Positions 22,597-30,876 of a DNA stretch of 40,746 bases are shown piece by piece. A program made the translations under genes and the position numbers. The notes beneath the pieces were generated by a model. The model was not told the DNA's origin, ran no database searches, and saw nothing but the letters and a program-made list of their open reading frames with translations. The stretch is from a bacterium (GTDB lineage Bacteria; UBP6; UBA1177): the NCBI GenBank assembly GCA_017961325.1, contig JAGCXM010000004.1, forward strand, positions 1 through 40,746, read 5' to 3'. Positions within the stretch are counted from its first letter, which is position 1, and each line of letters opens with the position of its first letter.

Positions 22597-22672
22597 TGGA
22601 GCGGGCGACGGGACTCGGACCCGCGACATCCGGCTTGGGAAGCCGACACTCTACCAACTGAGTTACGCCCGC
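22597..22672 (-). tRNA. tRNA-Gly(CCC)
   Basis: A full 76-base cloverleaf on the minus strand. The acceptor stem is GCGGGCG/CGCCCGC, the D arm ACUC...GAGU, the anticodon stem UCGGC/GCCGG with loop UUCCCAA (anticodon CCC, glycine), and the T arm GCGGG-UCCGAGU-CCCGU. The CCA end is encoded (TGG at 22597-22599 on the plus strand). It is the first transcribed element before tamB, only 6 bp away. Confidence 0.96.
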
Positions 22673-22685
22673 AAAAAGCCGGAAA

Positions 22686-22713
22686 CTTATACTCCCGGCG
22701 AGTTGAAAGTCAA
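22686..22713 (-). promoter_or_regulatory. Predicted promoter of tRNA-Gly and probably the tamB operon
   Basis: Minus strand: TTGACT (22713-22708), a 16-bp spacer, TATAAG (22691-22686), then TTTC and CGGCTTTTTG just before the tRNA 5' end. It is strong and divergent from the thiE promoter. Confidence 0.6.
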
Positions 22714-22771
22714 GATTATCGGAAGAAACGGCGAGATATATTGAATCAGCTGATTATTTGTGGCATATCTC

Positions 22772-22800
22772 TTGCATTTTTGAGTGAAATCGGGCAGAAT
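22772..22800 (+). promoter_or_regulatory. Predicted promoter of thiE-purC-thyX operon
   Basis: TTGCAT (22772-22777), a 17-bp spacer, CAGAAT (22795-22800), then CAGG and CGTTTTTTG. The -10 is imperfect; the CGTTTTTTG tract is identical to that of the ankyrin promoter. Confidence 0.4.
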
Positions 22801-22869
22801 CAGGCGTTTTTTGATCAGTAAAAATGAGAAAAATCCGGTCCTAATTGGAGAAGTGGAAAAGCAAACTAC

Positions 22870-23490
22870 ATGAGCGACATAATCTGCGTCACAAACAGGC
22901 ATCTTTGCAAAGGCGATTTTTTTGAAAGGATAGAGAAAATCGCGTCATGCGGAGTCGAGGCGATAATTCTGCGTGAAAAGGATTTAAGCGAAAGTGACTA
23001 CTATGCTCTGGCAAAGAAATTTTCCGAAATATGCGGAAAACACAAAGTTGAAGCGATTCTGCACACTTATGCCGATGTGGCAATCAAACTCGGAATATCT
23101 TCGATTCATTTTCCGATGAATGTTCTTCAAGAACTTGACGGCAGAAAAAAGAATAATTTCAGTAAGATAGGTGTTTCGTGCCACTCGGTGCAGGATATTC
23201 TTCTTGCATCGGAGTCGGGAGCGGCGTATGCTACGTTCGGTCACGTTTTTGCAACCGACTGCAAAAAAGGTGCAGCTCCGAGAGGACTGGAAGCTCTGGA
23301 AGAGGTTTGCCGCCGGACGAAGATTCCCGTTTACGCGATAGGCGGAATCGACAGCGGCAACATCAGTTCGGTGCGCAATGCCGGGGCAAGCGGAGTCTGC
23401 ATTATGAGCGGATTTATGAAATGTGAAGACCCTAAAAATTTTATACATCAATTTATAGATTTTAATGGAGGAAACGATGTTGAGAATTGA
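22870..23490 (+). CDS. thiE: ThiE/TenI-family protein, probable thiamine-phosphate synthase
   Basis: 206 residues of TIM-barrel type. Family features seen: IICVTNR at the start, AIILREKDLSE (35-41 core), GVSCHS (101-106), FGHVFATDCKKG (124-134) and a phosphate-binding AIGGI with a late VCIMSGFM. It would join thiazole phosphate and hydroxymethylpyrimidine pyrophosphate. It is divergent: the usual INDR-V/A-DVA segment reads LHTYADVAIKLG (64-75) and the HLGQ segment reads HFPM, so it could be a TenI-like or clostridial-type variant. It lies 8.5 kb from thiH. Its end overlaps purC by 14 bp. The ribosome site before ATG 22870 is weak. Confidence 0.75.
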   Translation: MSDIICVTNRHLCKGDFFERIEKIASCGVEAIILREKDLSESDYYALAKKFSEICGKHKVEAILHTYADVAIKLGISSIHFPMNVLQELDGRKKNNFSKIGVSCHSVQDILLASESGAAYATFGHVFATDCKKGAAPRGLEALEEVCRRTKIPVYAIGGIDSGNISSVRNAGASGVCIMSGFMKCEDPKNFIHQFIDFNGGNDVEN

Positions 23491-24364
23491 AAAAGTTGCA
23501 GGAAAAGATGTTTTGATGGAATCCGAGATCCCTTTTTTGAAGCTTTTCAAAAAGGGCAAGGTCCGCGAAGTTTACGAGCTCGGTGATTATCTCCTGATAG
23601 TCGCGACCGACAGAATAAGCGCGTTCGACGTAGTCATGAAAACAGGCGTTCCGTCAAAGGGAATATATCTCACGCAGCAGTCTGCCTTCTGGTTCAAATT
23701 CATAAAAGAGCACGGTTTCAGCACTCATTTCGTCAGCGATGACGTTGAAAAAATTGCTGAAATCACTGGAGAAAAACGGCTCCTTGATCTCCCTTGGCTC
23801 AAAGGCAGGGTAATGCTCGGAAAGCGCGCGGAAGTTCTTCCGGTAGAAGCTGTCTGCAGATTCAGAATCTTCGGTTCCGCCGTTTCGGCACTCAAAAACA
23901 ATACATGGATCTGGGATAAAATCGAAGCCGATGACTTCTCGGAAGGCTCGCTCATCAAAAACGGACCGGTTTTCACCCCGACCGAAAAATCGGAAACGGA
24001 CGACAAAATCACTTTCGACCAGATGGCGGAACTCATCGGCTCGAAGGAAACTGCACGTCTGGTAAAAGACACTACGATCAGACTTTTCAAACTCTGCCGT
24101 GACTATGCGCTTAAGAATTTCGGATTCGAGATCGCTGACGGAAAGGTCGAATACGGCTTCATCGACGGCGTTCTTTCGCTTGTAGACGAAACTTTCACGA
24201 GTGACAGCGCGCGTTTCATCCCCGACAAATCGAAGGAAGTTTTCAGAAAATGGCTTACAGACCACAACTTGAAAAAGGTTGCAGCCGTTCTTCCGGACGA
24301 AGTTGCAATGATGGTTTCCGACCTTTACAGAAGCCAGTGCCTTGATATGAAAATCAAACTCTGA
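23477..24364 (+). CDS. purC: PurC, SAICAR synthase
   Basis: 295 residues from ATG 23477, chosen because GGAGG lies 6 bases upstream; an in-frame ATG at 23465 sits before that site. Signatures are FKKGKVREVYE, LLIVATDRISAFDVVM, VCRFRIFGSA, GPVFTPTEKSETDDKITF and the C-terminal GFIDGVLSLVDETFTSDSARF. The enzyme couples CAIR and aspartate with ATP in step 7 of purine synthesis. The length is that of the longer SAICAR synthases (about 290-300) rather than the 240-residue E. coli type. It overlaps thiE and is followed by thyX after 20 bp. Confidence 0.94.
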   Translation: MLRIEKVAGKDVLMESEIPFLKLFKKGKVREVYELGDYLLIVATDRISAFDVVMKTGVPSKGIYLTQQSAFWFKFIKEHGFSTHFVSDDVEKIAEITGEKRLLDLPWLKGRVMLGKRAEVLPVEAVCRFRIFGSAVSALKNNTWIWDKIEADDFSEGSLIKNGPVFTPTEKSETDDKITFDQMAELIGSKETARLVKDTTIRLFKLCRDYALKNFGFEIADGKVEYGFIDGVLSLVDETFTSDSARFIPDKSKEVFRKWLTDHNLKKVAAVLPDEVAMMVSDLYRSQCLDMKIKL

Positions 24365-24384
24365 CCTATTGCCGGGAGAAAAAA

Positions 24385-25890
24385 ATGAATGTGACTTTGG
24401 CAGGATACAACATCGATTCTTCTATAATTGACGAGCTTAAAAAACGCACGGACTGGACTGAAGACAACATCACGCCGGAAACTCTGAGTGCGGCTTACGC
24501 CAGAATTTCACGTGATCCGGCGGACATAGGCGAACTCAGAAAAATTTCCCGAACCGAAGTCGCCAAATCGAGAAAATCTAACGAAACGATAATTTTCGGT
24601 TTAGGGCATTCCAGCGTTGCGGAACATGCCGTTTTCAACTTCGACATAACCGGAATTTCAAGACTCGCAACCGAAGAAGTGCAGAAATTCAGAATTGTAT
24701 CATTCACCGAAAAAAGCCAGCGTTACATCACTCTCGACGGCGATTTCATCATGCCATCCGAAATTGCAGAATCCGGTTTTGCCGACAGATTTTCAGAAGT
24801 TATAAAAATGCAGAATGACGCATACTTCACTCTTTTCGAAGCCTTGAAAGAAGATCTTTTTGCAAAGAACGCCGGTAAAATCAAAACGAAACGTGATCAA
24901 ATCGACCTTGAAACCAAGGCTAAGGAAGATGCCCGCTATGTCGTAGCGCTCGCCACTAAAACGCAGTTCGGAATGACCGTCAACGCCCGTTCGCTAGAAA
25001 ACATGCTGCGCCAGTTCAATTCGTCGGACCTTGCGGAAGTCCGCGAACTTTCGGCAAAACTTTTTGAAAAAGTGAAATCGCTCGCTCCTTCGCTTATCAA
25101 ATACGTCGAACCGACAAAGCACGATGCGGCGATCAAAGCATTCAAAGCATCTGAAAAACCTTTCATATTTGACTCATTGCAAGTAAAGAAAGAGGCTTCA
25201 AGGCAGACCGGATTCGCTCTTGAAAATTCAACTGCTCATAGCGATTTTTCACCGGTTTCATATTCAAAAGACGCAGATACCCAGCTCGTAGCGGCACTGC
25301 TTTATACCTATTCGAACCAAAGTTTTGAAAATTGTATGGAATATGCCCGGAGTATCGGCTTCGATGAGAAAAAAGCCCTTATAAAACAGGCACTTGCATC
25401 GAAAGAAAGTTTTGAAAAGGTAGACAAGGCATTTGAAACCATAGACTACATCTTCGAACTGACGGTCAGCGCGACGAACTATGCCCAGCTCAAACGCCAC
25501 AGAATGACGACGCAGCTCGTTCAGGACTACGATCCGTCGCTCGGATGTACGGTTCCGGAATCGGTAAAAGAAATCGGTAAAGAAGCGTTTTTCAATGAAA
25601 TCATCAATAAAATCAACGATTTTTATTATGATTTCGCTAAGGTATTCCCCTACTCCAGAAACTACATTCTTTCAAACTCGCACAGACGCAGAGTTCTGCT
25701 GAAAATCAACGCGAGAGAGCTTTACCACTTCATTTCGCTGCGTGACGACGAACACGCCCAGTGGGATATAAGAAACACGGCGCGAGAAATCGCAGGTTTC
25801 GTGAAAGAGACTAATCCGCTGACATCGATGCTCCTTTGCGGAAAAAGCAGATACGGCGAGCTTTTTTCAAAAATCTTCTCCGAAAAATGA
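24385..25890 (+). CDS. thyX: Double-length flavin-dependent thymidylate synthase ThyX
   Basis: 501 residues, about twice the usual 220-250. Both halves look like ThyX domains, and the active-site motif is divided between them. The N-terminal half has GLGHSSVAEHAVFNFDI and FRIVSFTEKSQRY (102-114), the S/ESxRY end of the ThyX motif without the RHR. The C-terminal half has RHRMTTQLVQDY (371-382), the RHR end without ESxRY, plus NARELYHFISLRDDEHAQWDIR, the usual substrate- and FAD-contacting segment. ThyX makes dTMP from dUMP using methylene-THF, NADPH and FAD. Complementary half-sites across the duplication are inferred. The stop overlaps the next gene (ATGA). Confidence 0.85.
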   Translation: MNVTLAGYNIDSSIIDELKKRTDWTEDNITPETLSAAYARISRDPADIGELRKISRTEVAKSRKSNETIIFGLGHSSVAEHAVFNFDITGISRLATEEVQKFRIVSFTEKSQRYITLDGDFIMPSEIAESGFADRFSEVIKMQNDAYFTLFEALKEDLFAKNAGKIKTKRDQIDLETKAKEDARYVVALATKTQFGMTVNARSLENMLRQFNSSDLAEVRELSAKLFEKVKSLAPSLIKYVEPTKHDAAIKAFKASEKPFIFDSLQVKKEASRQTGFALENSTAHSDFSPVSYSKDADTQLVAALLYTYSNQSFENCMEYARSIGFDEKKALIKQALASKESFEKVDKAFETIDYIFELTVSATNYAQLKRHRMTTQLVQDYDPSLGCTVPESVKEIGKEAFFNEIINKINDFYYDFAKVFPYSRNYILSNSHRRRVLLKINARELYHFISLRDDEHAQWDIRNTAREIAGFVKETNPLTSMLLCGKSRYGELFSKIFSEK

Positions 25891-26792
25891 ATTCAGCTTT
25901 AAACGAAATAATTGAAAAAAGAATTCTGTTTTTTGACGGCGCAACAGGAACCGGACTGCTTTCGGGGTCTGATTATGCCGGATGTCCCGATCTGATTTCG
26001 CTGACTGATCCTGAATCGGTCGAAACTCTTCACGAAGAGTATCTGACCGCCGGCTGCGACGTGATTGAAACAAATTCATTCTGCTCGAATTTTTTAACTT
26101 TTGAATCACTCGGAATAAGGGCATCGGCGTTTGAATGCGCCAAACGGTCGGCAATTCTCGCAAAAAAGGCGGCTGAAAAGTTCTCAACTACGCAAAAACC
26201 GCGTTTTGCAGCAGGCTCACTCGGACCAGTATTCAATAAAAACACCTTGGAAACAGATGAACAGCTTTTGAACGAAGCTTTTTTCTCACAGATTTCGGCT
26301 CTTGCGGAAGGAGGAGCAGATTTGCTGATTTTTGAAACTATGCAGGATATTGTTCAATTAAATTCATCACTTGCATCTGCAAGAAAGGTAATGCGAAAAA
26401 TCAACAAAAATATTCCTCTCATCGTTTCAATTTCAGGCAAAAACGGAAAAACACACACCGGAACACCGTTTGAAGAAATCGTAACTGAAATGTCAAAACA
26501 CGATTTATTCGCATTCGGTTTAAACTGCGAAGATTTTGAAACAATGGAAAAAGATGCAGGAATCATTAAGAAAATATCAGATTTTCCGCTTTTGCTCATG
26601 CCGAACCTGGGATTACCTGAAAATACCGGCGGAAAATCCGTCTACAAGACGACTCCTGAAGATTTCGCTGAAAAAATGTCTGAATTTATTCGGAAATTCA
26701 ACCCTAAAATCGTCGGCGGATGCTGCGGAACGACGCCCGAGCACATAGAGGCTATGATAAAAAAATACAATCCGGACAATCTTGCACAATAA
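25887..26792 (+). CDS. Homocysteine S-methyltransferase-domain protein
   Basis: 301 residues from ATG 25887, overlapping the thyX stop by 4 bp; a longer frame would run inside thyX. It has the zinc-dependent homocysteine-binding barrel of MetH module 1 and BHMT/MmuM: FFDGATGTGLL near the start, GCDVIETNSF, AAGSLGP, LIFETMQD, the zinc ligands in GLNCED and GGCCGTTPEHI. It would methylate homocysteine. It is a stand-alone domain with no folate or cobalamin modules, so the methyl donor (S-methylmethionine, betaine or a separate corrinoid protein) is unknown. The neighbouring thyX and purC share folate one-carbon metabolism. Confidence 0.88.
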   Translation: MNSALNEIIEKRILFFDGATGTGLLSGSDYAGCPDLISLTDPESVETLHEEYLTAGCDVIETNSFCSNFLTFESLGIRASAFECAKRSAILAKKAAEKFSTTQKPRFAAGSLGPVFNKNTLETDEQLLNEAFFSQISALAEGGADLLIFETMQDIVQLNSSLASARKVMRKINKNIPLIVSISGKNGKTHTGTPFEEIVTEMSKHDLFAFGLNCEDFETMEKDAGIIKKISDFPLLLMPNLGLPENTGGKSVYKTTPEDFAEKMSEFIRKFNPKIVGGCCGTTPEHIEAMIKKYNPDNLAQ

Positions 26793-26809
26793 AACATTTC
26801 TGTTATTAT
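26782..26809 (+). promoter_or_regulatory. Predicted promoter of the TPR protein gene
   Basis: TTGCAC (26782-26787), a 16-bp spacer, TATTAT (26804-26809), then TCCG and CGGTTTTGA. It starts inside the end of the methyltransferase gene and lies 42 bp before the ATG at 26852. Confidence 0.5.
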
Positions 26810-26851
26810 TCCGCGGTTTTGATTATTAAAATACCTTACGGCAGGTGCTTC

Positions 26852-29800
26852 ATGGAAAAAATCATCATTGCGAACGATTCGACACTTGAAAACGTGCGGT
26901 TCAATTTCGGCCATATTCTGCCGAACAGTGCCGAAATCAAGGAGAAATTAAGAGATTTCAAGCCGTTGGAAAGCCTGCTGGGCAAAGTACCGCAGAATTT
27001 TTTCCCGACTGCGTTAACTTCACTCTCGCCTGACGAAGCTTTGAAAACCATTCAGGGAAAAGACGAACTCGAACTTTTTTTCATGATTCTGCTTTCAGAA
27101 AATGAATCGGAAGATGTTTCGGGAAACGTCTCTGCACTGTTGGATAAACTGATCTCGGCAAAGGAAAATTTCAGTAAGGATAATTATCTGAATTTATTGT
27201 TCTTTCTGCTTTTATATGCTCCTTCCAAAGAAAGAATCATTTCCGGAATAAAGGATAATATTGAATATGAAGATTCTGTCGCGGAACTTCTGCTTTCGTT
27301 TTACGACGGGTCACGATACAGAACAGATGAAATCAAAACCACAGAATCGCTTTGCGCGGCATTTTTCGAAGCGCTGAAAGCCGAAAAGGCCGGAAATTAC
27401 GCCGAAGCCTTCACTCTTATGCTCTCTGTTTTTGAGAAATCGGGGCTTCACCCGTTCATTTTTGAAATATTAAAATTTTACATCATTCAATACAAAGGAA
27501 TTCCGGCTGAAAAAATTGCCGTTTTTACTCAAAAAGTTGCAGAAAGTTCACTGCCGGTATCCTTTACGACCGTTAAATTCGCAGAATTCATCTATTATTA
27601 TAAAAACAATATTTCGGAAGCGCTTGAAAAAACAGTTGCGGCTCTTGCCGAAAACACGAATTCAGTTTTCATTCTGAACATCATAGCCCCCCTGCTCTGC
27701 AAATATAAAAAATGGCATCTTGTGGGAAAATTCTACAAATCAGCTTCAAAAAAAGCGGTCGGAGCCGAAAAGACGAAATATCTGGAACTCCTTGCCGACA
27801 TTTACGAAAACAAATTGGAACTTCCTGATTTTGCTAATGAAATTTACAAAAACAATGCCGAGGAAGATCCAGTAAACTGCCAGATTTCACTCAGCAGAAC
27901 AGCTCTTTTTTATGAAGAAGGGGAATCTTGGGAGCAGCTTGCAAAACTCTATCTTTTCGTTGCGGAAAAGGAGAACGGTTCAAAAGCGCGGGCATTTTTC
28001 TTCTATAAAGCCGGAGAAATTTTTTACCGCAGACTCGAAGATACGAAAAAGGCAACGGAATGTTTTGAAAAAAGCATAAAACTCAATCACTCTTTCGAAA
28101 ATGCAAGAGTTCTTGCAGAGATTTATCTAAGCAACGGAAACAACGAAGGATTTGCAGAAATAATTAGAGGCGAACTTGATTCTTCCGAAGATAATGACGA
28201 AAAAATAAGGCTTTTGGAAAAACTCACGCAGACAGAGAGGTTCAAGCCTAATGAAACGGACGAAACTTATCTTCTTGAAATTCTGAAACTTTCGCCGAAA
28301 AACATTAATGCCTTGAAAAAATTAGGAAAAATTTACTACAATACAAAAAATTGGGAAAAACTTGTCGAAATAAACTTCAAAGAAATCGATGCCTCAAAAA
28401 ATATTACCGAAATCATCAATCTGTACTACAGAAACGGAGTCGTTTTTTACGAAAACATCAAGGATCTGACACGGGCTTCAGAATGTTTCAGAGAAGTTCT
28501 CGACATAGATCCTGAACATCTGGCGACGCTTTTCTATCTTGAAAAAATTTATGCAAAGACCAGTGATACTGCGGGATTGGCTTCGGTATACTCTCAAATT
28601 ATCGATTTAAACGGCGATGCGCGCTCATGGATCAGACTTTCGTATCTCACAAAACTTGCCCTGACTTTCAGAAATGCCGGCAAAAATGATAGAGCAGAGA
28701 AAATTTTTGAAGAAATACTGAAGGAAAACCCTGAAAATCTTTTTGCAAAAGAAAATTTAAGAATGCTGAAAGGCGGCGTAGACTTCTCAATTATTGAAAC
28801 GGAATCGATAGATTATGACGAAAGCAATTTTGAATTGTTCATCGATTATATAAAACAAAACGATTCATTTATGATGACAGACGAAATACTCAAGAGAGAA
28901 CAGCCTTCGTTTTGGAAAGAGCTTTACTTCTTATTCAAGGAAGGGAGGAGCGACAATGCCGAACTCTTCATTGACGACAGTGAGAAATTCGTCCTTTCAC
29001 TATTTGAGAAAAATTTTTCAATTGACGTTCTAGTCCAGAATCAGTCAAAAAAACTCGCTCAGATTCTGCTTGCAAAAGAGTACATAAAATCTAGATTTTT
29101 TGCAGGAATTTCGATTCTATTGGATTATTATTTAAAAATCGAACCAAAAAACAAGAGAAAATTATGGTCATTGTTCTTCAAGGGATGCGGAAATCAAAAT
29201 CTCAAAGATGACCTGGAAGAAGCTCTGATCGACTCTCCCGACAGGCAGAGTTACGACATAACAAGGGAGATTCTGGAGCACGTCTATATCAGGAACAGGG
29301 ATTACAAAACCGCTCTTTTCATCAGAAATCTGGCTTTCCAGAAATTGGAAAACACAGATGAAAAATGCCGGTTTTTGGATGAAACAATTGCCTTGCTCGG
29401 CGAAAACATTTCTCCGGACAATCTGTTCAATTTGTATAAGAACCGTATCAAATTTACAACACATGAAAATTTGAATTCATTTTTTGAAATCCATGAAAAA
29501 TCATTACTTGAAATCGGCGGAGAACAGTTTCTCGTTCCGCTTTACAAACAGAAATGGGATACTGAAAAAGATGAGCTTTCAGCAAAAAAGCTGATTTCGT
29601 ATCTTACGAAAAAAAGAGATTTTTCATCTGCCGGAACCATAGCTGAAGAACTTTTCGCCAAAAACAGTACTTTTGAGAATCTGGAATCATACCTTGACAT
29701 ACTTATAGATTCGGGAAAAACTGAAGCAGCCGAAAATATCATAAAAAAAGAATTGGATTCATACGACGCAGAAACGCAGACGAAGCTTAAAAAGATGCTT

Positions 29801-30868
29801 TTCGATATTCTTGTCGAATCGGGAAATCTTGAGGAAGCGTATCGGTTTTACGGTGAAACAAACAATGAAACTGTTGAAATTAAAGATAAAATCGAGCAAT
29901 ATATTGAAAGCGGAGAGTTTAAGATCGCCGAAAAATCGATCGAAAGATTCATTACGGACGACTTCGAGCAGAAAATTCTCCTTTCAAAAATCGCAAAAAA
30001 GAAAAATGACACCGCAACTGAAAAAAATATTCTGGAACAGCTTCTTCCGCACGCAGTTATGAGACACGAAACCTATCCGCTGCGCCGTTTTTATGAATTG
30101 AATCCAAACCCGAGGCTGAAACTGCTGATAGAGGCGGCTCTCAGATCCGTTGACGGCAGCGATGCACCCGAATCTCCGAAATTTCCCAATATTTTTGCAG
30201 TTGAAAAAGATGAAATTTTCAAATTCGCGGGTTTTTCGGAGCGCGACTACCTTTTGAAGGAATTTCTTTCACTTTCTTCAAAAGTTATCCGGAACAAAGA
30301 AAATATTTCAGCAAAACCTCTGCATTCATCAGACCATCGCATTTTAATACAACTCATTGAATATATTAGGCTTTCCTGCAACAATGATGAACTTGAGGGA
30401 CTTTGGAACGAGCAGGCAGAAAAGCCTTGTGAAGCTGTTTTTTCAAAAATTCCGTGCATCGTATTCGGTCCGGAATCCTTAAAAACGGATTTCGAAGAAT
30501 TGAAGTTTTCCGCCGTTCGCGATTCATTCTCCGTTTCGTGCGGAATTTCAGGAAACAGAAATGAAATTTCAAGGAACACTCTTTTTTCATTAAAACTTAT
30601 CGGAAAGGACAAGATAAAATTCGTGAAAGATATTCAGAATATTTATCAGCAGAGAGTTCTGGAACTTTTCAAACTCCTCGAAAACGCTACGGAATCTGAT
30701 ATTTCTTCTTTCATTTCAAAAATGGATGAAGCATCATTCTTCTATGCATTCTCACTTGTTCCGGAACTTGATGAAGCTGCAAAACAGCCGCAGGAGAAGA
30801 TGGAAAAATTCATTTCCGATTTCTTTATATCCTCTTTCGAAGAACCAGAATTTGAAATATCAAAATAG
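26852..30868 (+). CDS. Large cytosolic TPR-repeat protein
   Basis: 1338 residues from ATG 26852, with AGGTG before it. No signal peptide and no membrane segment, so probably cytosolic. Residues about 300-720 hold many tetratricopeptide-like helical pairs, for example AGEIFYRRLEDTKKATECFEKSIKLNHSFENARVLAEIYL, ALKKLGKIYYNTKNWEKLVEINFKEI and NAGKNDRAEKIFEEILKENPENL. More degenerate helical repeats continue to about 1120. The last 200 residues (from about FAVEKDEIFKFAGFSERDYLLKEFLSLS) are non-repetitive and unrecognised. Such proteins are scaffolds; the partner is unknown. The stop is 8 bp before mpl, so the two are likely co-transcribed. Confidence 0.8.
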   Translation: MEKIIIANDSTLENVRFNFGHILPNSAEIKEKLRDFKPLESLLGKVPQNFFPTALTSLSPDEALKTIQGKDELELFFMILLSENESEDVSGNVSALLDKLISAKENFSKDNYLNLLFFLLLYAPSKERIISGIKDNIEYEDSVAELLLSFYDGSRYRTDEIKTTESLCAAFFEALKAEKAGNYAEAFTLMLSVFEKSGLHPFIFEILKFYIIQYKGIPAEKIAVFTQKVAESSLPVSFTTVKFAEFIYYYKNNISEALEKTVAALAENTNSVFILNIIAPLLCKYKKWHLVGKFYKSASKKAVGAEKTKYLELLADIYENKLELPDFANEIYKNNAEEDPVNCQISLSRTALFYEEGESWEQLAKLYLFVAEKENGSKARAFFFYKAGEIFYRRLEDTKKATECFEKSIKLNHSFENARVLAEIYLSNGNNEGFAEIIRGELDSSEDNDEKIRLLEKLTQTERFKPNETDETYLLEILKLSPKNINALKKLGKIYYNTKNWEKLVEINFKEIDASKNITEIINLYYRNGVVFYENIKDLTRASECFREVLDIDPEHLATLFYLEKIYAKTSDTAGLASVYSQIIDLNGDARSWIRLSYLTKLALTFRNAGKNDRAEKIFEEILKENPENLFAKENLRMLKGGVDFSIIETESIDYDESNFELFIDYIKQNDSFMMTDEILKREQPSFWKELYFLFKEGRSDNAELFIDDSEKFVLSLFEKNFSIDVLVQNQSKKLAQILLAKEYIKSRFFAGISILLDYYLKIEPKNKRKLWSLFFKGCGNQNLKDDLEEALIDSPDRQSYDITREILEHVYIRNRDYKTALFIRNLAFQKLENTDEKCRFLDETIALLGENISPDNLFNLYKNRIKFTTHENLNSFFEIHEKSLLEIGGEQFLVPLYKQKWDTEKDELSAKKLISYLTKKRDFSSAGTIAEELFAKNSTFENLESYLDILIDSGKTEAAENIIKKELDSYDAETQTKLKKMLFDILVESGNLEEAYRFYGETNNETVEIKDKIEQYIESGEFKIAEKSIERFITDDFEQKILLSKIAKKKNDTATEKNILEQLLPHAVMRHETYPLRRFYELNPNPRLKLLIEAALRSVDGSDAPESPKFPNIFAVEKDEIFKFAGFSERDYLLKEFLSLSSKVIRNKENISAKPLHSSDHRILIQLIEYIRLSCNNDELEGLWNEQAEKPCEAVFSKIPCIVFGPESLKTDFEELKFSAVRDSFSVSCGISGNRNEISRNTLFSLKLIGKDKIKFVKDIQNIYQQRVLELFKLLENATESDISSFISKMDEASFFYAFSLVPELDEAAKQPQEKMEKFISDFFISSFEEPEFEISK

Positions 30869-30876
30869 GAGTGATT

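Noticed and set aside
22590-22629. Upstream start for tamB giving MSRVRVPSPAPFC
   Set aside because: Those codons lie in the tRNA; SRVRVPSPAP is a well-known spurious translation of tRNA 3' halves. The ATG at 22590 is used instead.
22511-22744. Plus-strand frame reading GAGDGTRTRDIRLGKPTLYQLSYARK
   Set aside because: This is the antisense translation of the tRNA-Gly gene, a common false gene.
25836-25886. Longer start for the homocysteine methyltransferase
   Set aside because: It would add 17 basic residues encoded inside thyX without a ribosome site; the ATGA overlap at 25887 fits the family start.
26720-26851. Longer start for the TPR protein
   Set aside because: It would run through the end of the methyltransferase gene and a predicted promoter; ATG 26852 has an AGGTG site.
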